Part shown: one piece after another, positions 51,676-61,062 of the stretch
Layout of the letters: every line of letters starts with the position of its first letter
Position numbering within the stretch: the first letter of the stretch is position 1
DNA from: Clostridia bacterium
GTDB taxonomy: Bacteria; Bacillota; Clostridia; Christensenellales; Borkfalkiaceae
Direction: 5' to 3'
Length of the DNA: 64,000 nt
Assembly: GCA_017465145.1 (NCBI GenBank)
Contig: JAFTWU010000001.1
Span: 31,252 to 95,251, forward strand
Program-made: the position numbers and the translations under genes
The notes under the pieces: generated by a model
What the model saw: the letters and a program-made list of their open reading frames with translations, nothing else
Told to the model about the DNA's origin: nothing
The model's database searches: none

Positions 51676-52605
51676 CTATTCATTAAACAAGTCGGTTGAT
51701 AGATATCTATCGCCCGTGTCGGGCAAAATTACGACTATCGTTTTATCCGTGTTTGCGGGGTCTTTTGCATATCTTACGCCAACGGAAAGCGCAGCGCCTG
51801 ACGATATTCCTACAAGCACACCTTCACGCTTTGCCATAAGATTTGCATAGTAATACGCGTCTTTATCGCTAGCGGTTAAAACGGTATTGACAACCGTGCT
51901 ATCGTAAAGTGCGGGAACAAAGTTTGCGCCTATCCCTTGAATTTTATGTTTTCCACAAACGCCACGGCTTATAAGGGGTGAACTTTCGGGCTCTACGGCA
52001 ATAATTTGCACTAAGGGATTTTTTTTCTTTAGGAATTTCCCCGTACCGCTAACCGTTCCGCCACTTCCAACACCTGCAACGAAAAAGTCCACTTTTCCTT
52101 CCGTTTGCGCCCATATTTCAGGGCCGGTAGTTTCGTAATGAGCCAACGCGTTTGCGGGGTTAGAAAATTGCCCGATTATAACGCTGTTTGGCGTGTTTTT
52201 ATTAATTTCTTTTGCCTTATCTATTGCACCTTGCATACCTAAAGCGCCGTCCGTTAAAACGACTTGAGCGCCGTATGCTTTTAACAAGGTTATACGCTCT
52301 TTACTCATAGTGTCGGGCATGGTTAAAATCACCTTATAACCGCGCGCTAAACCTATTGCGGAAAGCCCTATACCCGTGTTACCGCTTGTCGCTTCAATAA
52401 TAGTTGCGCCCGCGCTTATTACACCGCGTTTTTCTGCATCGTTAATCATATAAAGCGCCGCTCTATCTTTTATACTACCCGCGGGATTAAGCCCTTCTAT
52501 CTTTACGAAAAGGCGTGCGCAAAGTTTTTCTTCACGGGCGATATTTTGCACTTCTAAAAGGGGAGTATTTCCGATAAGGCCGTCTATATTTTTATAAACT
52601 TTCAT
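51676..52605 (-). CDS. cysK: Cysteine synthase (O-acetylserine sulfhydrylase)
   Basis: This 309-residue PLP enzyme has NPAGSIKDRAAL (Schiff-base lysine), EATSGNTGIGL and GVGSGGTVSGTG. It makes cysteine from O-acetylserine and sulfide. It overlaps the end of rdgB and so is in one operon with ksgA and rdgB. The second of two ATGs is preferred. Confidence 0.95.
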   Translation of the reverse strand: MKVYKNIDGLIGNTPLLEVQNIAREEKLCARLFVKIEGLNPAGSIKDRAALYMINDAEKRGVISAGATIIEATSGNTGIGLSAIGLARGYKVILTMPDTMSKERITLLKAYGAQVVLTDGALGMQGAIDKAKEINKNTPNSVIIGQFSNPANALAHYETTGPEIWAQTEGKVDFFVAGVGSGGTVSGTGKFLKKKNPLVQIIAVEPESSPLISRGVCGKHKIQGIGANFVPALYDSTVVNTVLTASDKDAYYYANLMAKREGVLVGISSGAALSVGVRYAKDPANTDKTIVVILPDTGDRYLSTDLFNE

Positions 52606-53191
52606 CATCTAGTTCCTTTATTTTTGCGATTATTTCGCGCAAGGCTCTACCGCGGTGGCTGATAGAATTTTTTTCTTCATCAGTTGCTATTCCCATACTC
52701 TTTTTAAGGTCGTGACTATAAAAAATAGGGTCGTAACCAAAGCCGTTAACACCTTGACGCTCAGTTAAAATTTCGCCTAGCGTTTCGCCGTAAGCGTCTA
52801 CCCTTTTGCCACTTGGGGTGCAAAAAACCATAGCGCAAACGAACTTAGCGCTCCTATCACTTTTGCCTTGCAAATTTTTAAGCAATAGGTCGTTGTTGTG
52901 TTCGTCGTCGCCATCCCCAGCGTAACGGGCGCTGTAAATCCCAGGTGCGCCGTCTAACGCGTCTACGACAAGCCCGCTATCATCCGCTAATGCGGGTAAG
53001 TTTAGCGCTTTAGCAACGGTGTTTGCTTTGATAAAAGCGTTTTCAGAAAAGGTTGCGCCGTCTTCAACGATATCTTCGGTAAAACCAAGTTCTGCGCAAC
53101 CGCAAACGTTATATTCGGGTAGCATTTTAGCAATTTCCCTTATTTTTCCCTTGTTTCCGCTTGCTATTACAAGCGTTTTTTTATCACTCAT
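52592..53191 (-). CDS. rdgB: Non-canonical purine NTP pyrophosphatase (RdgB/HAM1)
   Basis: This 199-residue protein has ASGNKGKIREIAKML, ALADDSGLVVDALDGAPGIYSARYAG and GFGYDPIF, all HAM1 motifs. It removes dITP and XTP to keep them out of DNA. The ATG at 53191 sits 1 base after the ksgA stop codon, a coupling signature. An in-frame GTG at 53200 is the alternative. Confidence 0.95.
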   Translation of the reverse strand: MSDKKTLVIASGNKGKIREIAKMLPEYNVCGCAELGFTEDIVEDGATFSENAFIKANTVAKALNLPALADDSGLVVDALDGAPGIYSARYAGDGDDEHNNDLLLKNLQGKSDRSAKFVCAMVFCTPSGKRVDAYGETLGEILTERQGVNGFGYDPIFYSHDLKKSMGIATDEEKNSISHRGRALREIIAKIKELDDESL

Positions 53192-53192
53192 T

Positions 53193-54044
53193 TTATTCAC
53201 CTAAATTTTTTACTACTTGCTTTAGCACGCTAGTAAGATTTACGTAATCTTGTGCGGATAAAGTTTCACCACGGGCGGTTAGCGGAATACTCGCACTTTC
53301 TAAACTTTGTTCCGCCTGCGCCCTAGAAAGTTTAAATCCGTTCATAAGGTTATTGACAAGCATTTTTCTACGGCTTGAAAAACCGCATCTAACAACGCTA
53401 CGCACGGCGTTAAAGTCTACGCCTTCAAACTTACCTTCTTCAATGTCTATTCTTACGACTGCCGAATCTACGTTTGGCGGTGGAGAAAACATTTCCCTTG
53501 GCACGCGTTTAATAATACTTGCCTTGCCCCTTAGGTTTATACCAACCGTTATTGCACCGTAGTCCGCCGTACCGTGTGTTGCACAAAGGCGCAACGCCAC
53601 TTCTTCTTGCACCATAATTACCATACGGCGAATACCTTTAGCGTGTTCTAAAAAGCGCATAATGATGGGGGTTGTGATATAATATGGCAAGTTTGCAACC
53701 ATTATATAATCGTTATCTAAACCACTTTCAACGTCGCTTAATTTTTCCTTCATAACGTCGTTAAAAACGATATTTACGTTGTCAAATTCGCCAACCGTTT
53801 CTTCTAGCACGGGCTTTAGGCGGGTGTCTATTTCGTAACCGACCACCCTTTTTGCCTTGTTTGCTAGCTCGCGCGTTAAAGCACCTGCGCCACAGCCTAT
53901 TTCTAAAACGGTGTCGTCTTTAGTAACGCCCGCTTTTTCAACTATTTCGGCAAGCAAACTGTCGTCGGTCAAAAAGTTTTGACCATACGCTTTTTTAAGC
54001 ATTACGCCGTGTTTAATTAAAAGTGTTTTAAGGTTTTTTTCCAT
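53193..54044 (-). CDS. rsmA: 16S rRNA (adenine1518-N6/adenine1519-N6) dimethyltransferase
   Basis: This 283-residue KsgA enzyme has YGQNFLTDDSLL, the SAM site VLEIGCGAGALTREL, and catalytic NLPYY. It dimethylates two adenosines in helix 45 of 16S rRNA. It is preceded by a weak ribosome site. The 5S maturase gene rnmV, usually next to it in Firmicutes, is not here. Confidence 0.95.
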   Translation of the reverse strand: MEKNLKTLLIKHGVMLKKAYGQNFLTDDSLLAEIVEKAGVTKDDTVLEIGCGAGALTRELANKAKRVVGYEIDTRLKPVLEETVGEFDNVNIVFNDVMKEKLSDVESGLDNDYIMVANLPYYITTPIIMRFLEHAKGIRRMVIMVQEEVALRLCATHGTADYGAITVGINLRGKASIIKRVPREMFSPPPNVDSAVVRIDIEEGKFEGVDFNAVRSVVRCGFSSRRKMLVNNLMNGFKLSRAQAEQSLESASIPLTARGETLSAQDYVNLTSVLKQVVKNLGE

Positions 54045-54150
54045 ATTTTACCAACTGTTTTAGTGCATAACTTTTGTTATAGCGCACATCATAAGTATTG
54101 TAAAGAAGAACTCTTTACTAAATATCATTTTTACCAATGATACGTAATTT

Positions 54151-54192
54151 CAAAATAAAGCCGAAAAAGTAAAATTTTTCGACTTTATTTTG
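54151..54192. terminator. Inverted repeat between tatD and rsmA
   Basis: Stem CAAAATAAAG..CGAAAAA against TTTTTCG..CTTTATTTTG (54151-54168, 54175-54192) with one mismatch. It may end or process the metG-tatD transcript. Confidence 0.6.
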
Positions 54193-54205
54193 CTTTTTAC
54201 CATTT

Positions 54206-54973
54206 TTATAATTTCTTAAATAGTTCGTGGGCGTTATTATATACCGCTTTTGCCATTTCTTCCATTGAAACGCCCTTAAGTTCTGCAAGCTTATAAAGAA
54301 CTAGCGGAATATGTTTAGGGGTGTTGGTTTCGCCTCGGTATGGGTGGGGCGCAAGATAGGGACTATCCGTTTCGGTTAAGCATTTATCTATGGGAACGTA
54401 GCGCGCAACGTCTAAAAGTTTGTTGGCGTTTTTAAAGGTAAGCGTTCCGCCAAAACCGATATAAAACCCTAAATCAAGCAAGATTTTTGCCGTTTCTACA
54501 CTACCCGAATAGCAATGCAAAACACCGCCGTAGGTCAGTTTATCTTTGTTATCTTTTAATAGCTTTACCGCGTCTTCCGTAGCGTCGCGAAGATGCACGG
54601 ATACGGGCAACTTATATTCTTTAGCAATTTCTATCTGTTTAATAAAGCCCTTTTGTTGAAGGTCTTTATCATAAGGCTCCCAATGATAATCTAGCCCTAT
54701 TTCGCCAACGGCAACACATTTTTTATGGGAAAGCAACTTTATAATTTCATTTAACGAACTATCGTTAAAATCGTTTATATCGCTTGGATGAAAACCCGCC
54801 GCAAAATAAACGCTATCGAACTTTTCCGCTAAATTTTTGCCGTCTATAGACGATTTTACGTTACAACCAACGTTGATGACCTTAGTTATACCTTCGCGCA
54901 AGTATTCGTTTATCACGCTATCAATATCGGTATACCTTTTATCGTCTATATGGCAATGAGTGTCAATATACAT
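54206..54973 (-). CDS. TatD-family metal-dependent DNase
   Basis: This 255-residue TIM-barrel protein has DTHCHIDDKRY, GEIGLDYHWE, HLRDATEDAV and ETDSPYLAPHPYRG, the metal ligands of TatD hydrolases. It acts as a 3'-exonuclease or D-aminoacyl-tRNA hydrolase in relatives. It follows metG by 33 bases, the usual Firmicute order. Confidence 0.93.
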   Translation of the reverse strand: MYIDTHCHIDDKRYTDIDSVINEYLREGITKVINVGCNVKSSIDGKNLAEKFDSVYFAAGFHPSDINDFNDSSLNEIIKLLSHKKCVAVGEIGLDYHWEPYDKDLQQKGFIKQIEIAKEYKLPVSVHLRDATEDAVKLLKDNKDKLTYGGVLHCYSGSVETAKILLDLGFYIGFGGTLTFKNANKLLDVARYVPIDKCLTETDSPYLAPHPYRGETNTPKHIPLVLYKLAELKGVSMEEMAKAVYNNAHELFKKL

Positions 54974-55006
54974 TTTTAAGCCTTTATTTTTTAGATTAGA
55001 AAATTT

Positions 55007-56971
55007 TTAGGAAATTGAACTGCCGTCTTCTACGTCTTTTTCGGGTGATAAAACGGATAAAGTGCCGTCTGCCCCTTCAGCGCATAAAATCATACCTTCG
55101 CTTAAAATTCCGCAAAGTTTAGCGGGCTTTAAGTTGGTAACCATAGTGATTTTTTTGCCGATTAAATCTTCGGGCGCGTAAGCGTTTGCCATACCTGAAA
55201 CGACCGTTCTTTCTTCATCGCCAAGTTTTACGGTAAGTTTTAATAATTTTTTGCTTTTTTCTACCTTTTCGCAAGCGGTAACGAGTGCAACGCCAAGTTT
55301 TACCTTTGCAAAATCGTTAATATCTATCATTTCAACTTCTTCCTTTTTTTCTTCTGCCTTAACTTCTGCGGACACGGGTGCGCTTTCAGTCGCCTTTGTT
55401 TTTCTTTCTTCTATCATAGCGTTAACTTGTTCCATAATTTTTGCGCCGTCTAGTCTTGCAAATAAAATTTCTGGAGTTTTTGTAACGGTGGTAGTTGTTA
55501 AAGTGCCGAACTTATCAAGGCTATCGAAGTCTTTTAAGGGTGCGCCTAACATTTGAGAAACTTTAGCGCAAGTTTCGGGCATAAATGCTGATAAAAGAGT
55601 TGCACCAACCAAAATGCTTTCAGTAAGGTTATACATAACGGTTGCAAGCCTGTCTTTCTTGCTTTCGTCTTTTGCTAAAACCCAAGGAGTTGTTTCGTCA
55701 ATATATTTATTTGCACGGCGGAATATTGCAAAAATTTCCGCTAAAGCGTCGCTAATCTTAAAGGCGTTAACGTTGGCGGTAACCTTTGCCACCGCGCCTT
55801 TTACTACCCCTTTAAGTTCTTCGTCAACACTTTCAACCGCGCCTTTATCTTGTACGATACCGTCAAAATACTTATTGCTCATTGCGATAGTACGGCTTAC
55901 TAAGTTGCCGAAAACGTTTGCTAAATCGCTATTAATAGTATCAATAACGCTTTCCCAAGAAATTAAACCGTCGTTATCAGCGGGCATTGCCGTTAAAACG
56001 TAATATCTTACCGCGTCAACGCCAAAGTATGAAACTAAATCGTCAGCGTAGATAACGTTTCCTTTACTTTTACTCATTTTACCGCCTTCTTGTAAAAGCC
56101 AGCCGTGACCGTAAACTTGTTTGGGCAACGGAATATCTAACGCCATTAAAAAGATAGGCCAGTAAATAGTGTGGAAACGGATAATATCTTTGCCGATAAC
56201 GTGGGTTGCCGGCCAATATTCGTTATACTTTTCAGCGTGGTTGCCGTCTGCATCGTAGCCAAGCCCCGTGATATAGTTAGTCAACGCGTCAAGCCAAACG
56301 TATACTACGTGCTTACTGTCAAAGTCAACGGGAATACCCCACTTAAACGAACTTCTTGATACGCAAAGGTCTTGAAGTCCCGGTTTTAAGAAGTTATTAA
56401 TCATTTCGTTCTTACGCGAAACGGGAACGATAAAGTCGGGGTGTTCTTCGTAATATTTCATAAGTTTATCGGCGTATTTGCTCATCTTAAAGAAATACGC
56501 TTCTTCTTGTGCTTTCTTTACGGGTCTACCACAGTCGGGGCACTTGCCGTCTACAAGTTGGCTTTCCGTCCAGAAAGATTCACAAGGAGTGCAATACCAA
56601 CCTTCGTATGCACCTTTATAAATGTCACCTTGTTCGTAAAGTTTTTTGAATATCTTTTGAACTTGCAATACGTGATAATCGTCAGTCGTTCTTATAAACT
56701 TATCGTAAGAAACGTTAACTAAATTCCAAATATCTTTAATTTGACCTGCAACACCGTCAACGAATTCTTTGGGGCTTTTGCCTGCCGCAGCCGCCTTTTC
56801 TTCTATTTTTTGACCGTGTTCGTCCGTGCCCGTTTGAAAGAGTACGTCATAGCCTTGCATACGCTTATAACGTGCGATGCTATCAGTTAAAATTGCTTCG
56901 TAAGTGTTGCCGATATGGGGTTTGCTTGACGTGTATGCTATTGCCGTTGTGATGTAATATTTTTCTTTCAC
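55007..56971 (-). CDS. metG: Methionyl-tRNA synthetase
   Basis: This 654-residue protein has the HIGH-type HIGNTYEAI, the zinc knuckle CTPCESFW...CPDCGRP, GGKMSKSKGN, and a C-terminal tRNA-binding OB fold (about 555-640). The start is GTG at 56971 with AAAGGAG 9 bases upstream. No T-box leader fits in the short gap to spmA. Confidence 0.97.
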   Translation of the reverse strand: MKEKYYITTAIAYTSSKPHIGNTYEAILTDSIARYKRMQGYDVLFQTGTDEHGQKIEEKAAAAGKSPKEFVDGVAGQIKDIWNLVNVSYDKFIRTTDDYHVLQVQKIFKKLYEQGDIYKGAYEGWYCTPCESFWTESQLVDGKCPDCGRPVKKAQEEAYFFKMSKYADKLMKYYEEHPDFIVPVSRKNEMINNFLKPGLQDLCVSRSSFKWGIPVDFDSKHVVYVWLDALTNYITGLGYDADGNHAEKYNEYWPATHVIGKDIIRFHTIYWPIFLMALDIPLPKQVYGHGWLLQEGGKMSKSKGNVIYADDLVSYFGVDAVRYYVLTAMPADNDGLISWESVIDTINSDLANVFGNLVSRTIAMSNKYFDGIVQDKGAVESVDEELKGVVKGAVAKVTANVNAFKISDALAEIFAIFRRANKYIDETTPWVLAKDESKKDRLATVMYNLTESILVGATLLSAFMPETCAKVSQMLGAPLKDFDSLDKFGTLTTTTVTKTPEILFARLDGAKIMEQVNAMIEERKTKATESAPVSAEVKAEEKKEEVEMIDINDFAKVKLGVALVTACEKVEKSKKLLKLTVKLGDEERTVVSGMANAYAPEDLIGKKITMVTNLKPAKLCGILSEGMILCAEGADGTLSVLSPEKDVEDGSSIS

Positions 56972-57028
56972 GCTTTTCTCTCCTTTAAGCGTTGTCTTTT
57001 CAATAGATTATTTTAACACATTTTAACC

Positions 57029-57057
57029 GCATATTCAACAAAAAAGGCTCATAAAAT
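57029..57057 (+). promoter_or_regulatory. Sigma-E-like (sporulation) promoter of spmAB
   Basis: GCATATT (57029-57035), a 14-base spacer and CATAAAAT (57050-57057) match the mother-cell sigma-E consensus (KMATATT, 14, CATACANT) with one mismatch. The ATG at 57064 is 7 bases after the -10 box, so the message would be leaderless or nearly so. Confidence 0.7.
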
Positions 57058-57063
57058 TAAGAT

Positions 57064-57732
57064 ATGAACGTAATTTTTGGACTTGTTTTAACAGTTTCTA
57101 CCGCGCTACTCATTTGGCACGACCCTAGCGCGATGCTATCTTCTATGCTTGCGGGCGGTGAAAAGGCACTTTCACTCACCTTAAAAATGGTGGTAATCTA
57201 CGCCGTTTGGATGGGTGTTTTTGAACTGCTTGAAAAGACGGGACTTGCCAAAGTTTTTGCAAAAACCCTAAAACCCGTTAATAAGTTTTTGTTTGGACCT
57301 TTACCCGACAAGGCAAACGATTATATGTCCCTTAATATTTCTGCAAATATTTTGGGTATGAGCGGTGCTACTACCCCTATGGGCATTAAGTCTATTGCCG
57401 AACTTGAAAAACACACGGGCACGGAATATGCAATAGCAATGTTTTTCGTTATAAACGCAACTAGCGTTCAACTTATTCCCTCTTCAGTTATGGCGCTTAG
57501 AACGACTATGGGCGCTAGCACCCCTGCCGATATAATTTTACCTACCGTTTTGGCTACGGCGGTATCTACTATAGTTGGCGTTTTGCTAGTTAAAATCTTT
57601 ATTAAAAAAGATGGTTACGCTAAAAAATCTAGCGATGAAAAAGGTAGTAAAAAAGCAAAAAATAAACTAGAAATTCCCTTTCTTAGAAAAGGAAAAACCT
57701 TTCTTGGCAAGGCACACAACGGGGGTAATTAA
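57064..57732 (+). CDS. spmA: Spore maturation protein A (nucleoside-recognition domain)
   Basis: This 222-residue membrane protein has the SpmA stretch ANILGMSGATTPMGIKS with membrane helices at about 1-25, 45-60, 90-105, 125-145 and 160-185, and a lysine-rich C-terminal tail. In B. subtilis SpmA and SpmB are needed for proper spore core dehydration. The last base of its stop codon region overlaps spmB (TAATG). Confidence 0.88.
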   Translation: MNVIFGLVLTVSTALLIWHDPSAMLSSMLAGGEKALSLTLKMVVIYAVWMGVFELLEKTGLAKVFAKTLKPVNKFLFGPLPDKANDYMSLNISANILGMSGATTPMGIKSIAELEKHTGTEYAIAMFFVINATSVQLIPSSVMALRTTMGASTPADIILPTVLATAVSTIVGVLLVKIFIKKDGYAKKSSDEKGSKKAKNKLEIPFLRKGKTFLGKAHNGGN

Positions 57733-58238
57733 TGAGCGAATATTTTATACCCGTTTTATTTCTTATAATCTTTATTTTTGCCATAATAAAGCGCGTTAAA
57801 CCTTACGATGCCTTTACCGTGGGCGCAAAATCCGCCGTGCCTTTTGCCGTTTCAATTTTTCCATATCTAGTGAGTATTTTCGTTTTGACCGAACTGTTTG
57901 AAATAAGCGGAATTTCTAGCGCCGTTTCTAACTTTTTATCACCCGTATTTAGAGTTATGGGAATACCGAAAGAACTTACTAAATTAGTGCTTATAAAACC
58001 ATTTTCGGGCAACGGCTCTTTGGCGTTACTTACAGAAATTTTTACAAAGTACGGTGTGGATAGTTATCTATCACGTTGCGCGTGTGTAATTTACGGCAGT
58101 AGCGAAACGGTTTTTTATATAGCCGCGGTATACTTTGCGGGTGCTAAAACTAAAAAACTGACTGCGCCCATCATTATATCGCTAATTGCATCTTTTTGCA
58201 GTTGTGTTTTCGCCTGCTTTATATGTAAAATTATTTAA
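57732..58238 (+). CDS. spmB: Spore maturation protein B
   Basis: This 168-residue membrane protein shows the SpmB pattern SVSIFP-like FAVSIFPYLVSIFVLTELFE, LIKPFSGNGSLALLTEIF and YGSSETVFYIAAVYF. It is cotranscribed and translationally coupled with spmA through a TAATG overlap. Confidence 0.9.
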   Translation: MSEYFIPVLFLIIFIFAIIKRVKPYDAFTVGAKSAVPFAVSIFPYLVSIFVLTELFEISGISSAVSNFLSPVFRVMGIPKELTKLVLIKPFSGNGSLALLTEIFTKYGVDSYLSRCACVIYGSSETVFYIAAVYFAGAKTKKLTAPIIISLIASFCSCVFACFICKII

Positions 58239-58267
58239 AATTTTCCATAGTTTTTTTCGATATCTAC

Positions 58268-58295
58268 TTGTAATATTTTTCACCTTTGATATAAT
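58268..58295 (+). promoter_or_regulatory. Promoter of the alpha/beta hydrolase gene
   Basis: TTGTAA (58268-58273), 16-base spacer, TATAAT (58290-58295). Confidence 0.65.
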
Positions 58296-58327
58296 AAATT
58301 TAACAAACTTTCAAGGAGAAAAATTTT

Positions 58328-59362
58328 ATGTATTCACCTGACGGCGCGCACTTAAAAATGCTTGCCAAAAAACCACTTATGGCTTACGATGAAACGCGTG
58401 ATTTCGCTACTCAAAAAGAAGAAATTACCGCAAAACTTATGGAACTATTTGGCGATATGCCCGACAAAATCGTAGACCCAAAAATGCAAATTGAACAGGT
58501 TGTTGAAGGGGACGATTATACCGAATATCGCTTTAATTTTTATACTGAAGAAGACGTTCAAGCAATATGTCGCTTAAGGATACCTAAGGTAAAAAAAGAC
58601 AAGTATCCCCTAGTTATTTGCTTACAAGGACACGGCAAAGGTATGCACCGCAGTTTTGGTGAAATTAAATATCCCGATTTCGGCGAAGGTCCCGAAGATG
58701 GCGACCGCGACGTTGGTAACCAAGCCATTGAACGCGGATACGCTGCACTAGCCATTGACCAACGCGGTATGGGTGAGCGAAGAACTATGCTTGATATCGA
58801 CCCAAACGATGCCGACGATGGCGAAACGCGTTGCCGTTTAACTTCTAACACAGCGCTTTTACTTGGCAGAACTATTATCGGTGAACGCTGTTGGGACGTT
58901 TCACGTGCATTAGACGTTGCACTTGCAAATTGGCCCGTTCTTGACGGCGATAAGATTATATGTACGGGTAACTCTGGTGGCGGTACGGCAACCTTCTACG
59001 CTGCCGCTTTTGATAAACGTATTAAAGTGGCTATGCCCTGTTGTTCGGTATGCACTTGGAAACACTCTATTGCAGCAATGATACACTGTGAATGCAATTA
59101 TATTCCAGGTCTTGGTAAATATATGGATATGGGCGATATCGCCGCAGCTATTGCTCCCCGTAAGCTTATTATTATCAACGGCAGACATGACCCGATATTC
59201 TTGCACGAAGGCGTTGTAGAAACCTTTGAAACGGTTAAAAAGATTTATAAAGCTGCGGGCGTGCCCGATAACTGTGCTATGGTTACCGGTGAGGGTGGTC
59301 ATAGATATTATAAAGATATCGCTTGGGCGGCTTTTGATAAAATGGGTGGCGTTGAAGAATAA
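58328..59362 (+). CDS. Alpha/beta hydrolase (acetylxylan-esterase/dienelactone-hydrolase-like)
   Basis: This 344-residue cytoplasmic protein has the oxyanion strand VICLQGHGKGM, the nucleophile elbow CTGNSGGGTAT (serine), aspartate in NGRHDPIF and histidine in GEGGHRYY. Relatives deacetylate plant sugars or cleave small esters. No carbohydrate genes lie beside it, so the substrate is unknown. AAGGAGAAAAATTTT precedes the ATG, and a terminator follows. Confidence 0.85.
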   Translation: MYSPDGAHLKMLAKKPLMAYDETRDFATQKEEITAKLMELFGDMPDKIVDPKMQIEQVVEGDDYTEYRFNFYTEEDVQAICRLRIPKVKKDKYPLVICLQGHGKGMHRSFGEIKYPDFGEGPEDGDRDVGNQAIERGYAALAIDQRGMGERRTMLDIDPNDADDGETRCRLTSNTALLLGRTIIGERCWDVSRALDVALANWPVLDGDKIICTGNSGGGTATFYAAAFDKRIKVAMPCCSVCTWKHSIAAMIHCECNYIPGLGKYMDMGDIAAAIAPRKLIIINGRHDPIFLHEGVVETFETVKKIYKAAGVPDNCAMVTGEGGHRYYKDIAWAAFDKMGGVEE

Positions 59363-59426
59363 TTAGAAATATAATTTTTATACTTCTACCCCACTATCTT
59401 GTGAAAAATTAATCTAAAATAAAACA

Positions 59427-59456
59427 AAAACCTATCCGTTTTGGATAGGTTTTTTA
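59427..59456. terminator. Terminator between the hydrolase and hydrogenase genes
   Basis: Stem AAAACCTATCC/GGATAGGTTTT (59427-59437, 59443-59453) with a T-run. It is bidirectional. Confidence 0.9.
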
Positions 59457-59510
59457 GTTATATTTTGTTGTTTTTCGTTAAACTTCGTTATGGGTGGCGC
59501 TTTTATAAAC

Positions 59511-60950
59511 TTAGTTTTTGTGGCTTTCTTGATAGCCGTCTACCGCGCTTTTAATATCTTTCTTTTTAGATAATTTGCCGTGTTTTTCAACGTCTATCTT
59601 ATTTCTTTCGCCGTGAGTTAAACACCCCGCACCGCCGATACAACCGCCAACGCACGCCATACCTTCGATAAAGTTGCCGTCTAAAATGCGCTTTTGTGCT
59701 TTTAGAAGGGCTATTCTGCACGCTTCAATGCCGTCGCAAGGAACGGAACGCAAGTCAAAGTCTTCTAACCCGTTTTCCTTTAAGCCTTCTTTCACCGCTT
59801 CTGAGAGACCACAGTTGCGGGCGAAAATTCTGCCGTAGTAAGACGCGTTTTCAAGTTGTTCTTCTTCTAAAGAAGTAACGTCTATTTCCCTGCTGTCAAA
59901 TAGCGCTTGAAGTTCTTCAAAGGTAATAACGCTATCCACGTAGGGTGCAACGGTGTCAAGTTTATATTCCATTTTTTTAGCGGTACAAGGCCCTATAAAG
60001 ATAACCTTGCCGTTGGGATCTTCTTCTTTTATCTTTTTAGCAATAGTTGCAAAGGGAGATAAATTATGTGAAACGAATTCCGCTAAGTCGGGGAATTGTT
60101 TTTTAACGTAACTTACGAAAGCGGGACAACAGGAACTTGTTAAAAAACCCTTTTCGGTAAGCTCTTTAGCTTCTGATAGTGCAACCATATCAGCGCCAAG
60201 CGCTGCTTCTGTAACGTCTAAAAAGCCAAGTTCTTTAATACCCTTTATTACCTGACCTAGTTTAGCGTATACGAATTGACTAGAGATTGCAGGGGCAACA
60301 ACGGCGTGCACCTTATATTTAGCGTTGTTTTCACTCTTTTTGATAATGTCAATAACGTCTAAAATATACGATTTATCGCTTATTGCACCCCACGGACATT
60401 GATAAACACAAGCACCGCAAGAAATACATTTTTCATCGTCGATATGTGCGGTATGGTCTGCGCCAGAAGATATTGCCTTTACTTTGCACGCGATTTCGCA
60501 AGGGCGTTTATGGTTTCTAATTGCACTATACGGGCAAGCCTTTGCGCATAAACCACAGTTGATACATTTTGCTTTATCTATGTGCGCTTTTTGGTGAATA
60601 TCAAAAGTTATAGCGTCTTTTTTACAAACGTCTTCACAACGGTGTGATAAACAGCCACGGCAAGAATCGGTTACTTCATAACCGCTCATAGGACATTCGT
60701 CGCAAGCGATATCAATAACTTCAATAACGTTTTTGTTTTCGGGGTTACCGCCCATTGCAAGCTTAACCCTTTCCATAACTATCGCCTGTTCTTTATAGAT
60801 ACAGCAACGCATTGTCGGTTCTTTTTTAGGAACGATAATTTTGGGAATATTAACTATATTTTCCGTTAAAGTGCCTTCCCAAGCAAAGCGGGCAACTTCT
60901 CTTAAAACTTTGTATTTTAAATATTGAACTTTCGTATCGAATTTTCTCAT
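59511..60950 (-). CDS. Single-subunit [FeFe]-hydrogenase of the group-B type
   Basis: This 479-residue protein has an N-terminal cysteine-rich region (IACDECPMSGYEVTDSCRGC), several [4Fe-4S] ferredoxin clusters (CINCGLCAKACP, CISCGACVYQCP) and the H-cluster motifs TSSCCPAF, GPCTAKKMEY and GMACVGGCIGGAGC with all four cluster cysteines. TSSCCPAF in place of TSCCPAW is a trait I associate with group B. Its partner and direction are unknown. It probably oxidises or makes H2 with ferredoxin. It is monocistronic. Confidence 0.88.
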   Translation of the reverse strand: MRKFDTKVQYLKYKVLREVARFAWEGTLTENIVNIPKIIVPKKEPTMRCCIYKEQAIVMERVKLAMGGNPENKNVIEVIDIACDECPMSGYEVTDSCRGCLSHRCEDVCKKDAITFDIHQKAHIDKAKCINCGLCAKACPYSAIRNHKRPCEIACKVKAISSGADHTAHIDDEKCISCGACVYQCPWGAISDKSYILDVIDIIKKSENNAKYKVHAVVAPAISSQFVYAKLGQVIKGIKELGFLDVTEAALGADMVALSEAKELTEKGFLTSSCCPAFVSYVKKQFPDLAEFVSHNLSPFATIAKKIKEEDPNGKVIFIGPCTAKKMEYKLDTVAPYVDSVITFEELQALFDSREIDVTSLEEEQLENASYYGRIFARNCGLSEAVKEGLKENGLEDFDLRSVPCDGIEACRIALLKAQKRILDGNFIEGMACVGGCIGGAGCLTHGERNKIDVEKHGKLSKKKDIKSAVDGYQESHKN

Positions 60951-61011
60951 ATTTCACCTATAGCTTTTCTTGCAAAAATAAGTGTATCACAAATGAAAAT
61001 TTCTTTCAACT

Positions 61012-61035
61012 AAAAAGGGTGGGATTAACCCACCC
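61012..61035 (-). terminator. Terminator of the lipoprotein gene
   Basis: Stem GGGTGGG/CCCACCC (61017-61023, 61029-61035) followed on the minus strand by TTTTTAG. Confidence 0.8.
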
Positions 61036-61062
61036 AAATTTTGCTAAAGCTATTAGTTTTTC

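Noticed and set aside
56972-57063. T-box leader before metG
   Set aside because: The gap between metG and spmA is only 92 bases and shows no specifier stem or T-box.
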